DNA of 64,000 nt, taken from the NCBI GenBank assembly GCA_037954325.1, contig JBBMNZ010000028.1, positions 6,207,001 to 6,271,000 on the forward strand, written 5' to 3'. The position numbers and the translations under genes are program-made. This stretch comes from Fistularia commersonii. Taxonomy: Eukaryota > Chordata > Actinopteri > Syngnathiformes > Fistulariidae. The notes under the pieces are model-generated. The model was not told the DNA's origin and ran no database searches. It saw nothing but the letters and a program-made list of their open reading frames with translations. Positions 48,848 to 60,470 of the stretch are shown one piece after another; position 1 is the stretch's first letter; each line of letters starts with the position of its first letter.

Positions 48848-51800
48848 CTGGCACAACGGTTATCCAAGCAGAGGAAATATCAAAATATAGAATTTTCGAC
48901 ATTGGATTAATAAAATAAGGCAGAACTGTAGGAGCTGTGTCTGCATATTGTACCTGGTAGAGGTGAAGCTGGCGCATAAGAGGACAGGAGAGGGCATGGT
49001 TGCAATGCATTGACATAATTATGGGTCCGGCATGGGCAGACGTGAGCAAGGCTGCGATGGCTTGCAGCAGACGAAAAGCCAACCCACCCTGCTTGACAAG
49101 ACCTTGCTTGGCCTTCATCAGCTCTCTAGCCAAAGACTGCTGCAGGGCCAGGGAGAGCTGGCTGGGGGCGGGGCCATGCCAGCGTGGATCAGCCTTTAGA
49201 GGAAATATCTGTGGATGCGGATGCAGTCAAAACGAATACGGGTGAATAAAACGAAGGTCAAGACTGAAAAGCGATTTTGAAAATGATAACCAGCACTTGG
49301 AAATATGTAGCTCCTACCTGTAGGAGTCTTCCAGTTAGATCATCATCCAGACCCACTGACGGAAGCTGACTGGTAGCTCTCATTTTAATGGAGCTATGGG
49401 GTGTTTCCACAGTGACTTTGGCCTTACTTGTTTCAGCAGAATCTGTAAAGATAGCAAAGTAATTAGAATATGGACTAATTAACAGGATTTTAATTATTAT
49501 CTTGCAAGTCGCTATTTTCTTTTTTATGAAGGACTTTTTTTGACAAACCCCAAGGAAGTTCAAACTACTGACCTCTGTGAAAAGGAACAGAGGAGCTCAG
49601 TAATCCATGGAAAGTGTGCCCTCCTGTGGCGCCTCGCTCATGCTGCACCTCAACCAGATGGGCCATGTAATCTGAAGAATGAATTTGAATCACAACAAAA
49701 GCTTTAAGACATTTCACTTGTTTGTTTGTTTGTTTGGTTGGTGCAGACTCTTACGCTTGTCCATGATGTTCTGCTCCAAGGTTTGTTGATCATGAGAGAC
49801 TGCTTGATCCAAGTATTGCAGGAGTTTACTCATACTGGAGACTGGAATGCCAAAAGACTGCACAAACAGTAGCAGCTGCTGCGGTTCCAGGTCTTGCAAA
49901 GCTGAGAAAAATGTGGATTTTATTAGATTATAAAGTACGTTAAAACACATGTACTTTCTTGACACGGTGCACACATTTGCGGAACGTGTTCGGAGTACCT
50001 GCATCAACCAATCGAGAGACTTCTGATCGGATCATTCTCAGTTTCAACCAATCAGGCAGGAGAAGGGCCTCCTCCGATGTATCAACCAGAAAGGCAGTGG
50101 GAAGAGGTTTTTTATCAGGAAACCAAATGTCCAAAAGACTATAGAAGTCACTTTCTCCTGCAATAATCAGTGACATGTTAATGCATCTTCCCTAAGTTTT
50201 ATCAACCGGTATTCAACTTGTAGGGTTAAGACGGCCACCTTTGGGAGGTCCCAGAGTCAGCAGGATGACCATGGCATGGACTACAAGGATATGCATCGTG
50301 GCAGTTTCTCCTGTGGTCCACCGGAGAAAGACCTGGTCCTGCGATTCGGACTGAAAATAGTTCAAACACAAGAGTGTTACGACTCGGCTTCTGAGCTTTG
50401 TCGGAAATGCCAAACAGTGTGAATGGTTTGATTTTAATTCAAACGCGTATGGCTAAAATTCAGGGAATGCATGGTTTAAGTGACTCGATTCCTTTCTTTT
50501 CCCTCCTACTGCTGCAGATCGGATATGTATCATGGATGAGTAAGTCGGGAAAAAGCACATGGAATCTGGCATTCTTAGATCTTATTCAGGCTTCCCTCAC
50601 ATGTGGAAATAATTGTGGTATGAATGGGATACCTGCTAGCAATCTGCGGGCCAAAACAGACCGACCAGGTATTTCCTGTCAATGAGTGAGCAAAACACAC
50701 ACGAAAATGTTGTCGCTTCCGCATTGTCATGAAATAGATATCGCAGAATTGTCTGTGCTCCTCTGGTGCTCCAGAATCACAATTAAAAATCAAAAAGCTG
50801 TATTTTAATGAAAGAAAGGTGTCCAATGAACCCTTAAGGGTTTTTTTTTTCTTTTTTTGCATCACTCATGTGTTTCTCTTCTGCTTGGAAAGTACTGAAC
50901 CAGAAGCAGGGCATCAGGAGCTTCCTCAAAACATAGCTCTATAAAAAAATTACTGTTACTAGTTCCTGGGGTGTGAAACAAACAGGTAGTAGTTCCTCTA
51001 ACAGTTTTTTGAAGCCTGAAGAACTTCCTGCATTTGGAAATTAATGTATGACCACTAAGGTTTCTTGTAAAAATATACTTCAGGCAAAAATGATGCTTGT
51101 TTTCAGTTTCACTCTGCGTCAGCCATTGGGAAGATCCATAGAAACATGAGTGCTGCCGGCGCTCACCCAGCTGTACAGATCCTCTCCCTCTTTGGTTTTC
51201 CTCATCCTCTTAATGTATGTGGAGAAGATTGTGAGAAAAGCACTGAGGACAGCGTCAGACTCGGGTCTGCAGGAATGCTTGGAGAACAGGCTGTTCATTA
51301 TGGTGGACCGCTCTACAATCAGCCGTGCCACGTCCTAAAGAGACCCCTTCCATGTTAGCATTGCGGTAAAACACACTTCTAATACACATTTTGAATTTCA
51401 GCAGTTTCGATGGATTACCAGAGCGAGGTCATTATGAGAAGCCTGCTCCTCAACTGGTGCATGTTGGGATAGGTAGATAAGATAGGCACTTATTGTCTGT
51501 GGATCAGTCTCCATGTGTATGGCCTTGGGAAGGAATAAAGAAACCATATTTTAAATTCAAACTTGAATCAGTCCTGTGCATATTATCATATTCTATTCAA
51601 ATTTAGCGTAGTGCATGGGCAGTTTACCAACCTGCTGCAGAGCAGTGGACGTCATTCCTCTGACACTGTCGAACATGGGGAGCTTCGGGAGGTCTTGGAG
51701 TAGCCACTGATACCCCGGTAAGAGCTCAGCATCTGCAGAGTCTTCTTCCATGGGCTGGTCCCGTTCTTCTCCATCTTTCAAGCCTCCTTCACTCAGAACC

Positions 51801-54800
51801 AATGACAACCCCTGCACTCACATACATAGATAGACTTTATTCATTCCCAAGAGAAATCTCAAGATTCCAGCAGTATCTGCAACACTTGGAGTAAACTTGA
51901 ACTTAAGATACAAAGCAAGAAAATAGTTTTTGCACAGTTTCTTTTTAACAGTAACACGCTGATGCTGAAGGCCAGTTTTCAGCAGCCTTACGGTACCTTC
52001 ATGGCTAGTACTCTTGACGCCACCTGGGAGGAGCTTAGACGACGCAGGAAATAATCTAGCACTTCACAGGTTGTCTGTTCATCGGCCTTGGGGCCGAGCA
52101 AAAGGTCCTGAAGCCGCCCGAGGAGCTGCCTTTGCTTTTGCTGTCTCTGAAAGGACATTATAATCCAGCAATGAGCGAGACTACTTAATACCCAGCTGCA
52201 AAAGTGATAAGCATGACATAATTCTCAAAGTACTTGTCTCTTCTTGGCTCTCTGCTCTTTACTCTCTCCTTCCTCATCATCCTCTATCGGCAGGCTGTCA
52301 TCTGCAGCATCATGCAAAAGGAATTCGCACAAGCACTGCACTGGGAGCACATCCAAGGACCCCTCACTGGACTGGACCAAGTCAGCCAACCATGGCATGG
52401 ACTGAGAGGAAGCCTGTCCAAGGGATTGACAAAGCCTTTTAGGAGCCACGCTGACAGAAAACACATTCTTGCACTAGGACCCGTACTTCAGGCCCTCATC
52501 ACTCTGATGACAATGTCACAGCTTTTACAGGGCTTGTATCGACTATTATAGGTTCCAAACGTACTCATTAAAAATATCTAATCTGAAGTTATACGGGGTA
52601 ATTTTGCCTTAATACGCTACCAAAATGACTCATGGCAGAAATCTTCAAGAAGGTAGACGAGAAAAGGTCTCAAAAAATCAAAAGTAAAGGAGCAAAGAAT
52701 TGCCTCCTTGGTGAATTAGAAGCCCTTTAAGACATGAGGCTGTATCGGAACACTCTGGAGGAGGGATTATTATTGTAAACCACCTTCATGAAGATAACAG
52801 AGGGGTTGACAACAAGGTGCAAATTACTTGGAAACGCTTGGGAACAGCAAAGTCTGATTAGACTTCCTTCTACTAGACAGATAAAATCCCTCTCTAGGTC
52901 CGGGAATAGCTTTCTTTGGACCAAGGGAACTAAGATGAGGTTCGACCTGAATCATCAACGTAAAAAAGGCAAGTCATGACCGGGAGGTTCTCTATTTTCT
53001 GTCAAACGCAGAGAGGGTGTAATGCGCAACGCATGGCCAAATGACCAAATATGGCCAAAGGTCGCGCCGGGTCACACGTGTTTAGCAATGATGTGATGCT
53101 ATTAGAAGCAGCAGAACTTGCAGACAGTTTCGGATTATGCACAGTGTTGTAAGAACGAGAACAAGAACAAGGTTATTCTTTAGTTGCCCAGGTCAGCTGT
53201 CTGATCCCAACAGTATTGCATGGTCTTGATAACAAAATAGAGGATGTAAATCCCCAAACAAGCAGTAAAAAAAGTCAGCTGCAATCAAACAGGGAAAAGT
53301 GTCTCAGTAGGGGAGACATGTTTTAATTATGGATTTGAAATGGCAGCTACTAAAGGCAAAGGTTTTACTCAAATCAACAAAAAATCTTAAATTAATCTTC
53401 TTTTTGCCTCCCTCCATTATGAGCTACAGCCACTGAGTTGACTATGTATGACAGAGGCCATAAGTTCTGATGGGCTCGTTCAATATTTTCTATAAAGACA
53501 TCTCTCCTTGATGTACTGATCAGTATTTAAAGGGTTACAAAGAGCAAGATATCTTCAAGACATTTCGCGCTGTGAAAAGCATTCCTCAAAGGACAGAAAG
53601 GTGAACATGATAGAGACAGCGTGTCCAATGTTACCTGTCTCTGTATGATATTGAGGAGAAAGTCAGGGTTCCTGCTGCGGCAGAGGAGATGCCCAAGGCG
53701 CAGAGACTGGTTGAGGCTTTTAACCTGCTCCTGGACCTGAGGTGGGGGCCTACGGGGTGGACCCCTTAACACAAACAAAAAAAGAAAAGTGAATCTTTCA
53801 GTTGCACATTGGGTGTTTGCACACGGTGGATTTCGAACAGGAGTCAACATAAAAGTCAAAAGTGAGATAACCAAAATTATTATTATATATGGCCTATTCT
53901 TGAGCCTGAAGAAAAGTCAAATTTTAACTCTGCTGGAGTTAGGGCCATACATAAGTATTTTTCTTGGGTGCTTTCACTTTGTCATCTGTCATTTCAATGG
54001 TTTACTGATCCACATAGCAATTGACCATTAGCAAGAGCTGTGCCGAAAGTTGACACAGGCTGAAATCACGCAATCGCGGGCCTTACTGTGGATCCAGACT
54101 GGTGAGCTGAGACAGCAGCAGGCTGTTGCTCTCTGTGATGGTCTGTTTAGTGGAGGCTGCAGCCAAGTGACTCTCAAAAGCCAGGATCTCTTGTTTCTCC
54201 CGTTGGGAGATCTGCAGTTCACGATTGATCATCTCTGTCTTTGTGTCTTCATCGGTGATGGTGCACGGTGGGTAAGTGTAGTTACTGTGAGAGTACAGCA
54301 TTATTTGATATTTGTTTGACATTGTCTTAGTCAAATGATTTCATTCTGAATGCCAAAAGCTATAACCTACTTTGTCATAACCATCTCCATGAGCATCTTG
54401 AGAGTAGGATAGCCATCCCAGGCAGTGAGACCTATGGAATGGACTTTTAGAGCCTGTGCGGCTATTTCTTTTTTGGTTAAAACTTTATGACATTAAATTT
54501 TGAAACACGCAATCTTACCTATTTTCTGTGGATTAAACGCAGCCACCACAAGGAGCAGGAGCCACGCTTTCCAATAAAGAGTGGATATTGCCAAATTTGG
54601 TGGCTGGTACCTAAAACATTCAGAGACATTGGTCAATTTACATCCTGAATTGTTTTTGCTTCACAAGCGTTTCCACGCTCGGTTAAGAAATTTGCATCAC
54701 CCTGCAGGCAGCTGAATGTTCTCCGGGTGATGGTATGTACACAGATTCAGCACTGCATCAATGAGCTGGATCCTCTCCACTTTCAGAACCTCCAGGTCTG

Positions 54801-57800
54801 TTGAGGACCAAACAATTTTATTAGTTAATAAAAACATTCCATGAGTCTTGCCAAGACATGTTCGGGCTACGACAATGAGAACCTTATTCGCCCCCTCACT
54901 CAAACTTTTCTCTCATTTGCTGACTTAAGAGGTAAATAAGACAGGCTTTATGAAGCTGCCTTTGGCGGCTCATTAAACTGAGCCATACTTATTTCCCTAA
55001 TGTCCAAATATTCTGCCAGGGGGCTGTCAAAAACAGCTTTCGCTGTGGTCATAGACAGTTACAGCTGAAGCCTTGTTCACACTATATGGTTCCAGCTCCT
55101 CGATTTTTGGCTGGCCAACATGTGTCGAACCCACCAACAAAAGTCCAACCAAAGAGTGCAGGAAGTCAGTCTAACGCCGCAGGCCCCATCTCGGCCTGGC
55201 ACTGAAACACTTCCTGTGTGATCTGATTAAAATTGGACAGTTTTTGGACTGAAAATCTCCAAATGTGTCCTCAGAGATAAACAGTAATTGATTTACGCTT
55301 CTAAACACTGAGGGGATACAAAGACCAAGTTATTTCTGTGGTTGTTTTTAACTGACGTGTTAAAATGCAATGGAAAATAAATTTAAAAAAAAGTTGTTTT
55401 TTTCCGCTCTTTGTGGCTACTTAGCGTCCGGTTGTATGTAACACATTTTTTCAGGAATCTGGCAGGATAATCATGGCGGGAGAGATTATATTTCAGATGG
55501 GCCCCGATTAACTTTTAACAAAGAGAGAGAGCCCATGTTAGTTTATAGAATTGTTTTAAAAAATATGGACTGGAACTGCAATCCATTCTTCAAAGTTATA
55601 CTTATATCTTGTTTTAACTTGCATTAGGTTCTGGGGTTAAATCAGTGCAGACAGGGGTTTTCTTTTTTACAAAGTGTTACGCACAGTATTCTACACACAC
55701 TACACGACTCCTGGATCATGTAGTGTTTGAACTGATGCAACCTAAGAGGCCAAAAAATGTTCACAATCTGACTACCATGACCTTAGATTAGGTGGCTCCA
55801 CTCCTACCATCAGACTGAACACCAGCTGCCCTCTTAACCAGGTGATCTGCTAGCTCCATGGCATCAGCTGGGCCCAGGGGCAAATCACGTGACAACCCAA
55901 TCACCAGAATGCGCATGAGCGTGTCTTCCAAAAGAGGCACCTCTGAGCAGAGACGAAGAAAGAAGCTGAGGATTGAGAAGGAGAAGAAAAAATATGATGA
56001 TGTCAAGTCCCTGTGCTGAACTCAGTCAGACAAGAAACAATCTCAGATGATGAATGACTAAAGGGAGACTCACTTTCTGTCGCTCTCAGGGGGCCAGTTG
56101 TCCCACTTGTAATATGTCTCGGGTTGTTCAGTGAAAAGAACTTTGTGAAGGCTGAAAAACATGGGGAGAAGATCAGTACTTCATGGTACAGCTGAGAACA
56201 CAACTGGCTTCTGCATTACATCACACAGACACAGAGAGACACACACCAGTGGACATAGTCTTTGGCACCAACTTTGCTTATGGTAGGGACCACAGAGTGA
56301 AGCCACCACACAGCATCCCTCTGTATGGCAGCTATCTGGTTCTGGAATGACCTCAGGACCTCCAGATCTGAAAGGAAAGAAAGACAGTTGTTCAAGCAGA
56401 TGCACGTATCCAGTGAGTGATTACTAAAGAATCAGAACAAACTGAATTGACTCACTCTTCTTCTCTCCTTTGTCCCAGGCGATGCCTGCTTCTTTGACTT
56501 GTGCAGTGATGCCTAACATCATTGAAACGGTGAGTAAATCTGTCACCTGGATAACAAAACGTTCCTGCAGGAAAGACCGAGCAAATGACAGGGATTGTAG
56601 AATGAAAACACAGGACCTGCAGCTTAAATGAAGAGGGGCCACGAGAATTGCATTTACCTTGAACTCCATGTCAACATAGCTGGCCTCCTTTCTTTCCTGC
56701 ATCAAACCGAAGCAGAACGACTGGAAATTGATCTCGTGCTTGGTCTGTTTGATGATCTCTCTCAACAATGCTCGAGAGGCACGGAGGTAATCGTCCTTGT
56801 TGGTTAATAAGTCCTGGAACACCATCGCCAAGAACTAGATGCACAGTAGAGGGGAGGGATGTTTATGTGTATGGAGAAACAAACACACAAGCACAGAAAT
56901 TGATAGTGAAAAGCAAAAAAAGAGAGAAAGAAACAAACACAATTTTTGGTGACATTTTATAGTCTTATCTATTTAATCTCACCTTCGGAGCCTGTTCAGG
57001 GCTGTGCTGCAGCACCGTATGGAGGACTTGCATGTTGTTTGGGTTTCTGGCATTGGAAAGTTCATTGAATATAACCAGCTTCACCATCGTGGCCAGGTTG
57101 TCTCTGTGTGCGTTGAGCAACTCCCTAGAGATTCAGCACCCGGACAAAATGCTTTATCAGATATCCAGCTCACCAAAAACACAAAAGTCATGGAGAGATG
57201 TTGCACTGACCTGACACAGAGCATGTAGTGGTTGAGGAGGACTTTGGGTTTAAGTCGGATCTTTATCAGGTTGGAGATTACTTCCATGTCATCAGCTCCG
57301 TGTGTGTTGCAGTTCATGCACAAAGACATGAGGAGGTCTTGAGCTGGCCGAGTCAACTGGACACACAAAACCATTTAGTGACTCAGTCTTCATAGATGAA
57401 GAGGTCATCCTCCCATCCATGCTAATTTCAGCGACATCATGAAGATGATTGTGAGGTGAGAAACACCTGCTCTGAATACAACTTCTTGGAGATGGACCTT
57501 TATGATGACCTTGTGCACATAATATCTAACACAGAAACTGAAGCCACGACAAATCTTGTTGTGGTCAGGATACAATTCTGCATTTCTCACCTTTGGGTTC
57601 TGGAGCCACATCTCCAGCCTCTGCACAGCCATAAGTCGTGCCTCTTTATATCCGCATGTTGCTGTGAGCAGACGCAGTAGGTTCCGGGAAACGTTATCCA
57701 TCGGCTGCCTGCGGTTCAGCTGGTCCCTGAGAACATCGAGGACGTAGTCCTCCACGCTCTCCGCAAGTTCCTCATACCTGTGAGACACCAGAGAGGGAGA

Positions 57801-59917
57801 CAAAAAGACAAAACTGAGAGGGAGCTCACACAGATATAATGAAAGAAAATGCATGAATAACAATTTAAAAATGAAAAGTGTGAGACTTTTAAAGAGATTT
57901 TTTAAAGTGATCCAAAATATCTCAAGTGGAAAACTGTATCATTGAAATACTATGTGAAACAGTATCAAGATTCATACCTTGGCATGACCTGCCCCTCGTC
58001 CTCAGGGCTGAGTTTCTCCTCAGCTATCAGTAATTCAGTCTGACTGTCATCCTCATCAGGGGTGGAAGGATGAGGGCTACTGCCTAAAATAACAAATGGA
58101 AAAAATTAGGGCAGTCAAACAACTCCAGAAAGAAAATTAAGTATACTTCAGTGTACCACAGTAATGCAGCACAGCACTTTGCTCTGATCAAAGACTCATG
58201 TCAAAGACGCAAGTTGGAGCATAAAGTAAAAGAGTATAAGTTAGATATAGTCCTGTGCAAGACAGTGGTGAGACCGGTGACGCTGTATGGTTTGGAAACA
58301 GTGACATTGATGAAAAGACAGGAGGCAGAGCTGGAGGTCGCAGAGATGAAGATGATGAGGTTATCTTTGGGAGTGACGAGGATGGAATAAGGAATAAGTT
58401 CATCAGAGGGACAGCACATGTTCAATCTTTTGGAGAGCAGATCATAGTAGTATGATTCTAAACAGTGACTATTCTAATGTAAAAAAAGCATGAAAACACA
58501 ACTAAAAAGTAACATATCCAACTACCCCTTTTTTTATTCCATCCTCCATCTCAGCAATCCAGAGAGTTGTGTAAGAGTTGGGTACCTGCACTAAGATCTC
58601 CACCAGAACGACAAGTGTCAGCCTGCAGCAGCATACTTTTAGGGGGCATCTTTGTACCAAAGGCAGTCTGAATGTTGTCGACAAAATTTTTACAGTGTGA
58701 ACTGTCCACCCAGATTCTTTCCCCGAGAGAGTCCTCAATGTACACCTACAAATGAATTAAAAAAATAACATTGTAAATGTTTCTGTGCATATCTAGAATG
58801 AACCAAAATGCAAAAAGAGAAAACACTGATTTTGAATAGGAAGATATTCTCACCTTGACGAAGATCTCGGGCCAGTTCTCATCCTCTTCGTAGGCTGCCA
58901 TCAGCAAGTTACACGCAAGCACAGAAACCAGGCTGTTCCCCTTTGCCTTGAAGTTAATAGAAGCATCTCTACGCAGAAGGCTGCACAAGGCCTTCAGAGG
59001 AGTAATGTGAAAACAAAAACAATCAAAAAAATGTGTGGAAACTGATTTATCCCCTCCCTTGTAACTCTATGATTAAGAAGAGAAAGCACATCCTGCCAGA
59101 ATTATGACTGGTCCCTATGAGTCTGTTATTGACCTCTGAGCTGAGATGCATCACAGCAACAGAAGACTTACCTCAATAATTCCTTCTGTAGCAAAAACAT
59201 TGGGTTTGATTTTGGCCAGAAACATTAGGCTGAGGTACAGTGTGATGTCAGGCTTTGCTCTGTTCATCTTGAGCTGTTTCACGGCTCCACACAGCAGTCC
59301 TTCGATTCGATCATCATTTCCATCAGACTCTGCAGCCTCAATCTCATCCAGCAGCACTGCTGGTGATACTACCACCACAAAAGAAGAACTTTAGCACTCT
59401 AATATGCATGTGTACGACATATTTCCATTCATGCCTGTGTACCTTTACATGATACAGGTGGACAGTTAAGGCGTTACCTTCAATTGGCACCACTGATGGC
59501 TCCTTAATCGAGGGTGATATTGCCCTCTTGTCCACGGCTGCAACATCAGCAAGTCGTCCGAGGGCACTGACAGGAGGGGTGGTAGAAAGTTTGGGCCGTT
59601 TGGCGAGACTGGACAAACCTGAAGAGGATGGCAAAGTTGCCGAAGACTCTCTTTTACGATCGGCAGGTAAACCAGCGGCTGCTGGCTTCAGGAGGACCGC
59701 AGGTGCTTTGGGTTCTCCAGCCTGGCTCTTAGATCCAAGAGCAATGAAATCTCCAGGGGGAGGGTGGCCTGAAAAAAAGTATTTACATCATGTTTTTTTT
59801 TTTCTGCTTAACAAAAAGAAGACAAATTTGTGTTGCACAGGACTCAGAAGGGGGCAACATACCAGATGTTTTTGCAGCACTGGGGCGCCTCAGAGTTGTT
59901 GGCTTTGGACGATTCAT
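42119..59917 (-). CDS. ints1: Integrator complex subunit 1 (INTS1)
   Basis: INTS1 is the largest scaffold subunit of the nuclear Integrator complex, which cleaves the 3' ends of U snRNAs and prematurely terminates paused RNA polymerase II together with the INTS11 nuclease and PP2A. Forty-seven coding exons joined on the minus strand total 6555 nt, giving 2184 aa plus stop, against about 2190 in human. Every junction keeps phase and fits GT-AG. Similarity to human runs end to end: MNRPKPTTLRRPSAAK at the start, RAISPSIKEPSVVPIE, NPKLTRPAQDLLMS, PWLADLVQSSEGSLDVLP and SIAKLKV-free C terminus with ILLHKAFLVGVYGQIDTSS, ending MEATT. The coding start is at the first base of coding exon 1, preceded by a noncoding exon, as in human. 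The protein is mainly helical repeat without catalytic residues. A SINE/LINE remnant lies in one intron. Confidence 0.98.
44501..45937 (-). other. INTS1 intron 37
   Basis: The largest INTS1 intron, 1437 bases. AT-rich with no supported exon, RNA gene or recognisable repeat. Confidence 0.8.
48954..54610 (-). CDS. ints1: INTS1 coding exons 16-30 (residues 721-1441)
   Basis: Exons: 54519-54610, 54371-54431, 54087-54284, 53635-53764, 52234-52413, 51997-52146, 51632-51811, 51419-51523, 51167-51334, 50239-50350, 49999-50157, 49755-49901, 49573-49671, 49318-49442, 48954-49208. Landmarks: ISTLYWKAWLLLLVVAAFNP, LAAASTKQTITESNSLLLSQ, GPPRRPPPQVQEQVKSLNQS, an acidic-basic stretch DDEEGESKEQRAKKRQ, VLSEGGLKDGEERDQPMEED, ATMHILVVHAMVILLTLGPP, DTSEEALLLPDWLKLRMIRS and LLLFVQSFGIPVSSMSKLLQ. 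Larger introns are 52414-53634 and 50351-51166. Exon 29 is the least human-like part. Confidence 0.97.
52414..53634 (-). other. INTS1 intron 19
   Basis: A 1.2-kb intron with nothing recognisable in it. Phase 0 is kept between flanking exons, which join RQ|ASSQSMPW as in human. Confidence 0.8.
54701..59917 (-). CDS. ints1: INTS1 coding exons 1-15 (residues 1-721)
   Basis: Exons: 59863-59917, 59478-59768, 59172-59368, 58854-58991, 58586-58745, 57978-58083, 57591-57777, 57211-57356, 56983-57124, 56658-56834, 56456-56564, 56247-56367, 56074-56151, 55808-55965, 54701-54797. The first two exons encode a basic, Ser/Pro-rich disordered N terminus (GLSSLAKRPKLSTTPP, SALGRLADVA). The conserved helical body starts in exon 3 (LLDEIEAAESDGNDDRIEG). 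Further landmarks are LLRRDASINFKAKGNSLVSV, MAAYEEDENWPEIFVK, MVFQDLLTNKDDYLRASRAL, GITAQVKEAGIAWDKGEK and RILVIGLSRDLPLGPADAME. Intron 14 (54798-55807) is 1.0 kb. Confidence 0.97.
54798..55807 (-). other. INTS1 intron 14
   Basis: A 1.0-kb intron without recognisable internal features; the flanking exons join within a GAT G|AC codon pair. Confidence 0.8.
58150..58445 (+). mobile_element. broken LINE reverse-transcriptase fragment
   Basis: In the INTS1 intron between coding exons 5 and 6, the plus strand reads KTVVRPVTLYGLETVTLMKR and then QEAELEVAEMKMMRLSLGVT in one frame, followed in another frame by GIRNKFIRGTAHVQSFGEQ. This is the C-terminal part of a non-LTR retrotransposon polyprotein common in fish (RTE- or Rex-like). 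It is antisense to INTS1, truncated at both ends and broken by at least one frameshift and a stop. No 3' tail or target-site duplication was seen. Confidence 0.88.
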
Positions 59918-60238
59918 CTGGATTAAGATAAAAGGTTCGATTTGCTTATATAAGACATATTTATTGCCAAGCAAATTCTAAACAACGAACATTTGAGCTG
60001 GCAAAACACAGACAGCGTCTACTTGCTCGATAGCAAAACGATAACAGCTAGCATCACAAGCCATTAGCAAGCAAACTAGATCCAAAGTGTCGCAAGAATG
60101 GATTATTCAAATAACGTTAGCATTTCTCATAGACAGTCGTGAATTGTTCCGCCTCAACTAACAGACTGTATGTTCTTGTTTACGTTTCTACAGCACAATG
60201 AACATGCTAGGGTAACGTGGGAGAAATGGCTAACTTAC

Positions 60239-60470
60239 AGCTTCATATGCCTGTTTTGAGTTCGCTAAATAGAGTCCATCCGTTTTATTACAAGCCCGAG
60301 GAACCCTGGATAGTAAACGTGCTTTACTGGTTTCATAAAGCAGTTCGTGGTTAGCCTACTGTTGACAAAAAATAAATAAAGTCAATGTAATCAGACTGGA
60401 ATTTCAGCGACGGTAGCTTTTCATCACCCTGTTGTTATTCTTCCTCTATCCATGATAAATGTTCGTCCGC
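60239..60470 (-). promoter_or_regulatory. INTS1 noncoding first exon and promoter
   Basis: A good donor GCT|GTAAGT at 60238-60237 lies 321 bases above the acceptor at 59918, which is directly followed by the ATG. This fits the human arrangement of a noncoding exon 1. The start site was not fixed and is probably within 60350-60500, where the sequence is CpG-richer (for example CCGCCTCCTAGCGGC near 60488). No clear TATA box. Confidence 0.6.

Noticed and set aside
52234..52551. 105-codon plus-strand open frame
   Set aside because: It mirrors INTS1 coding exon 20 on the opposite strand.
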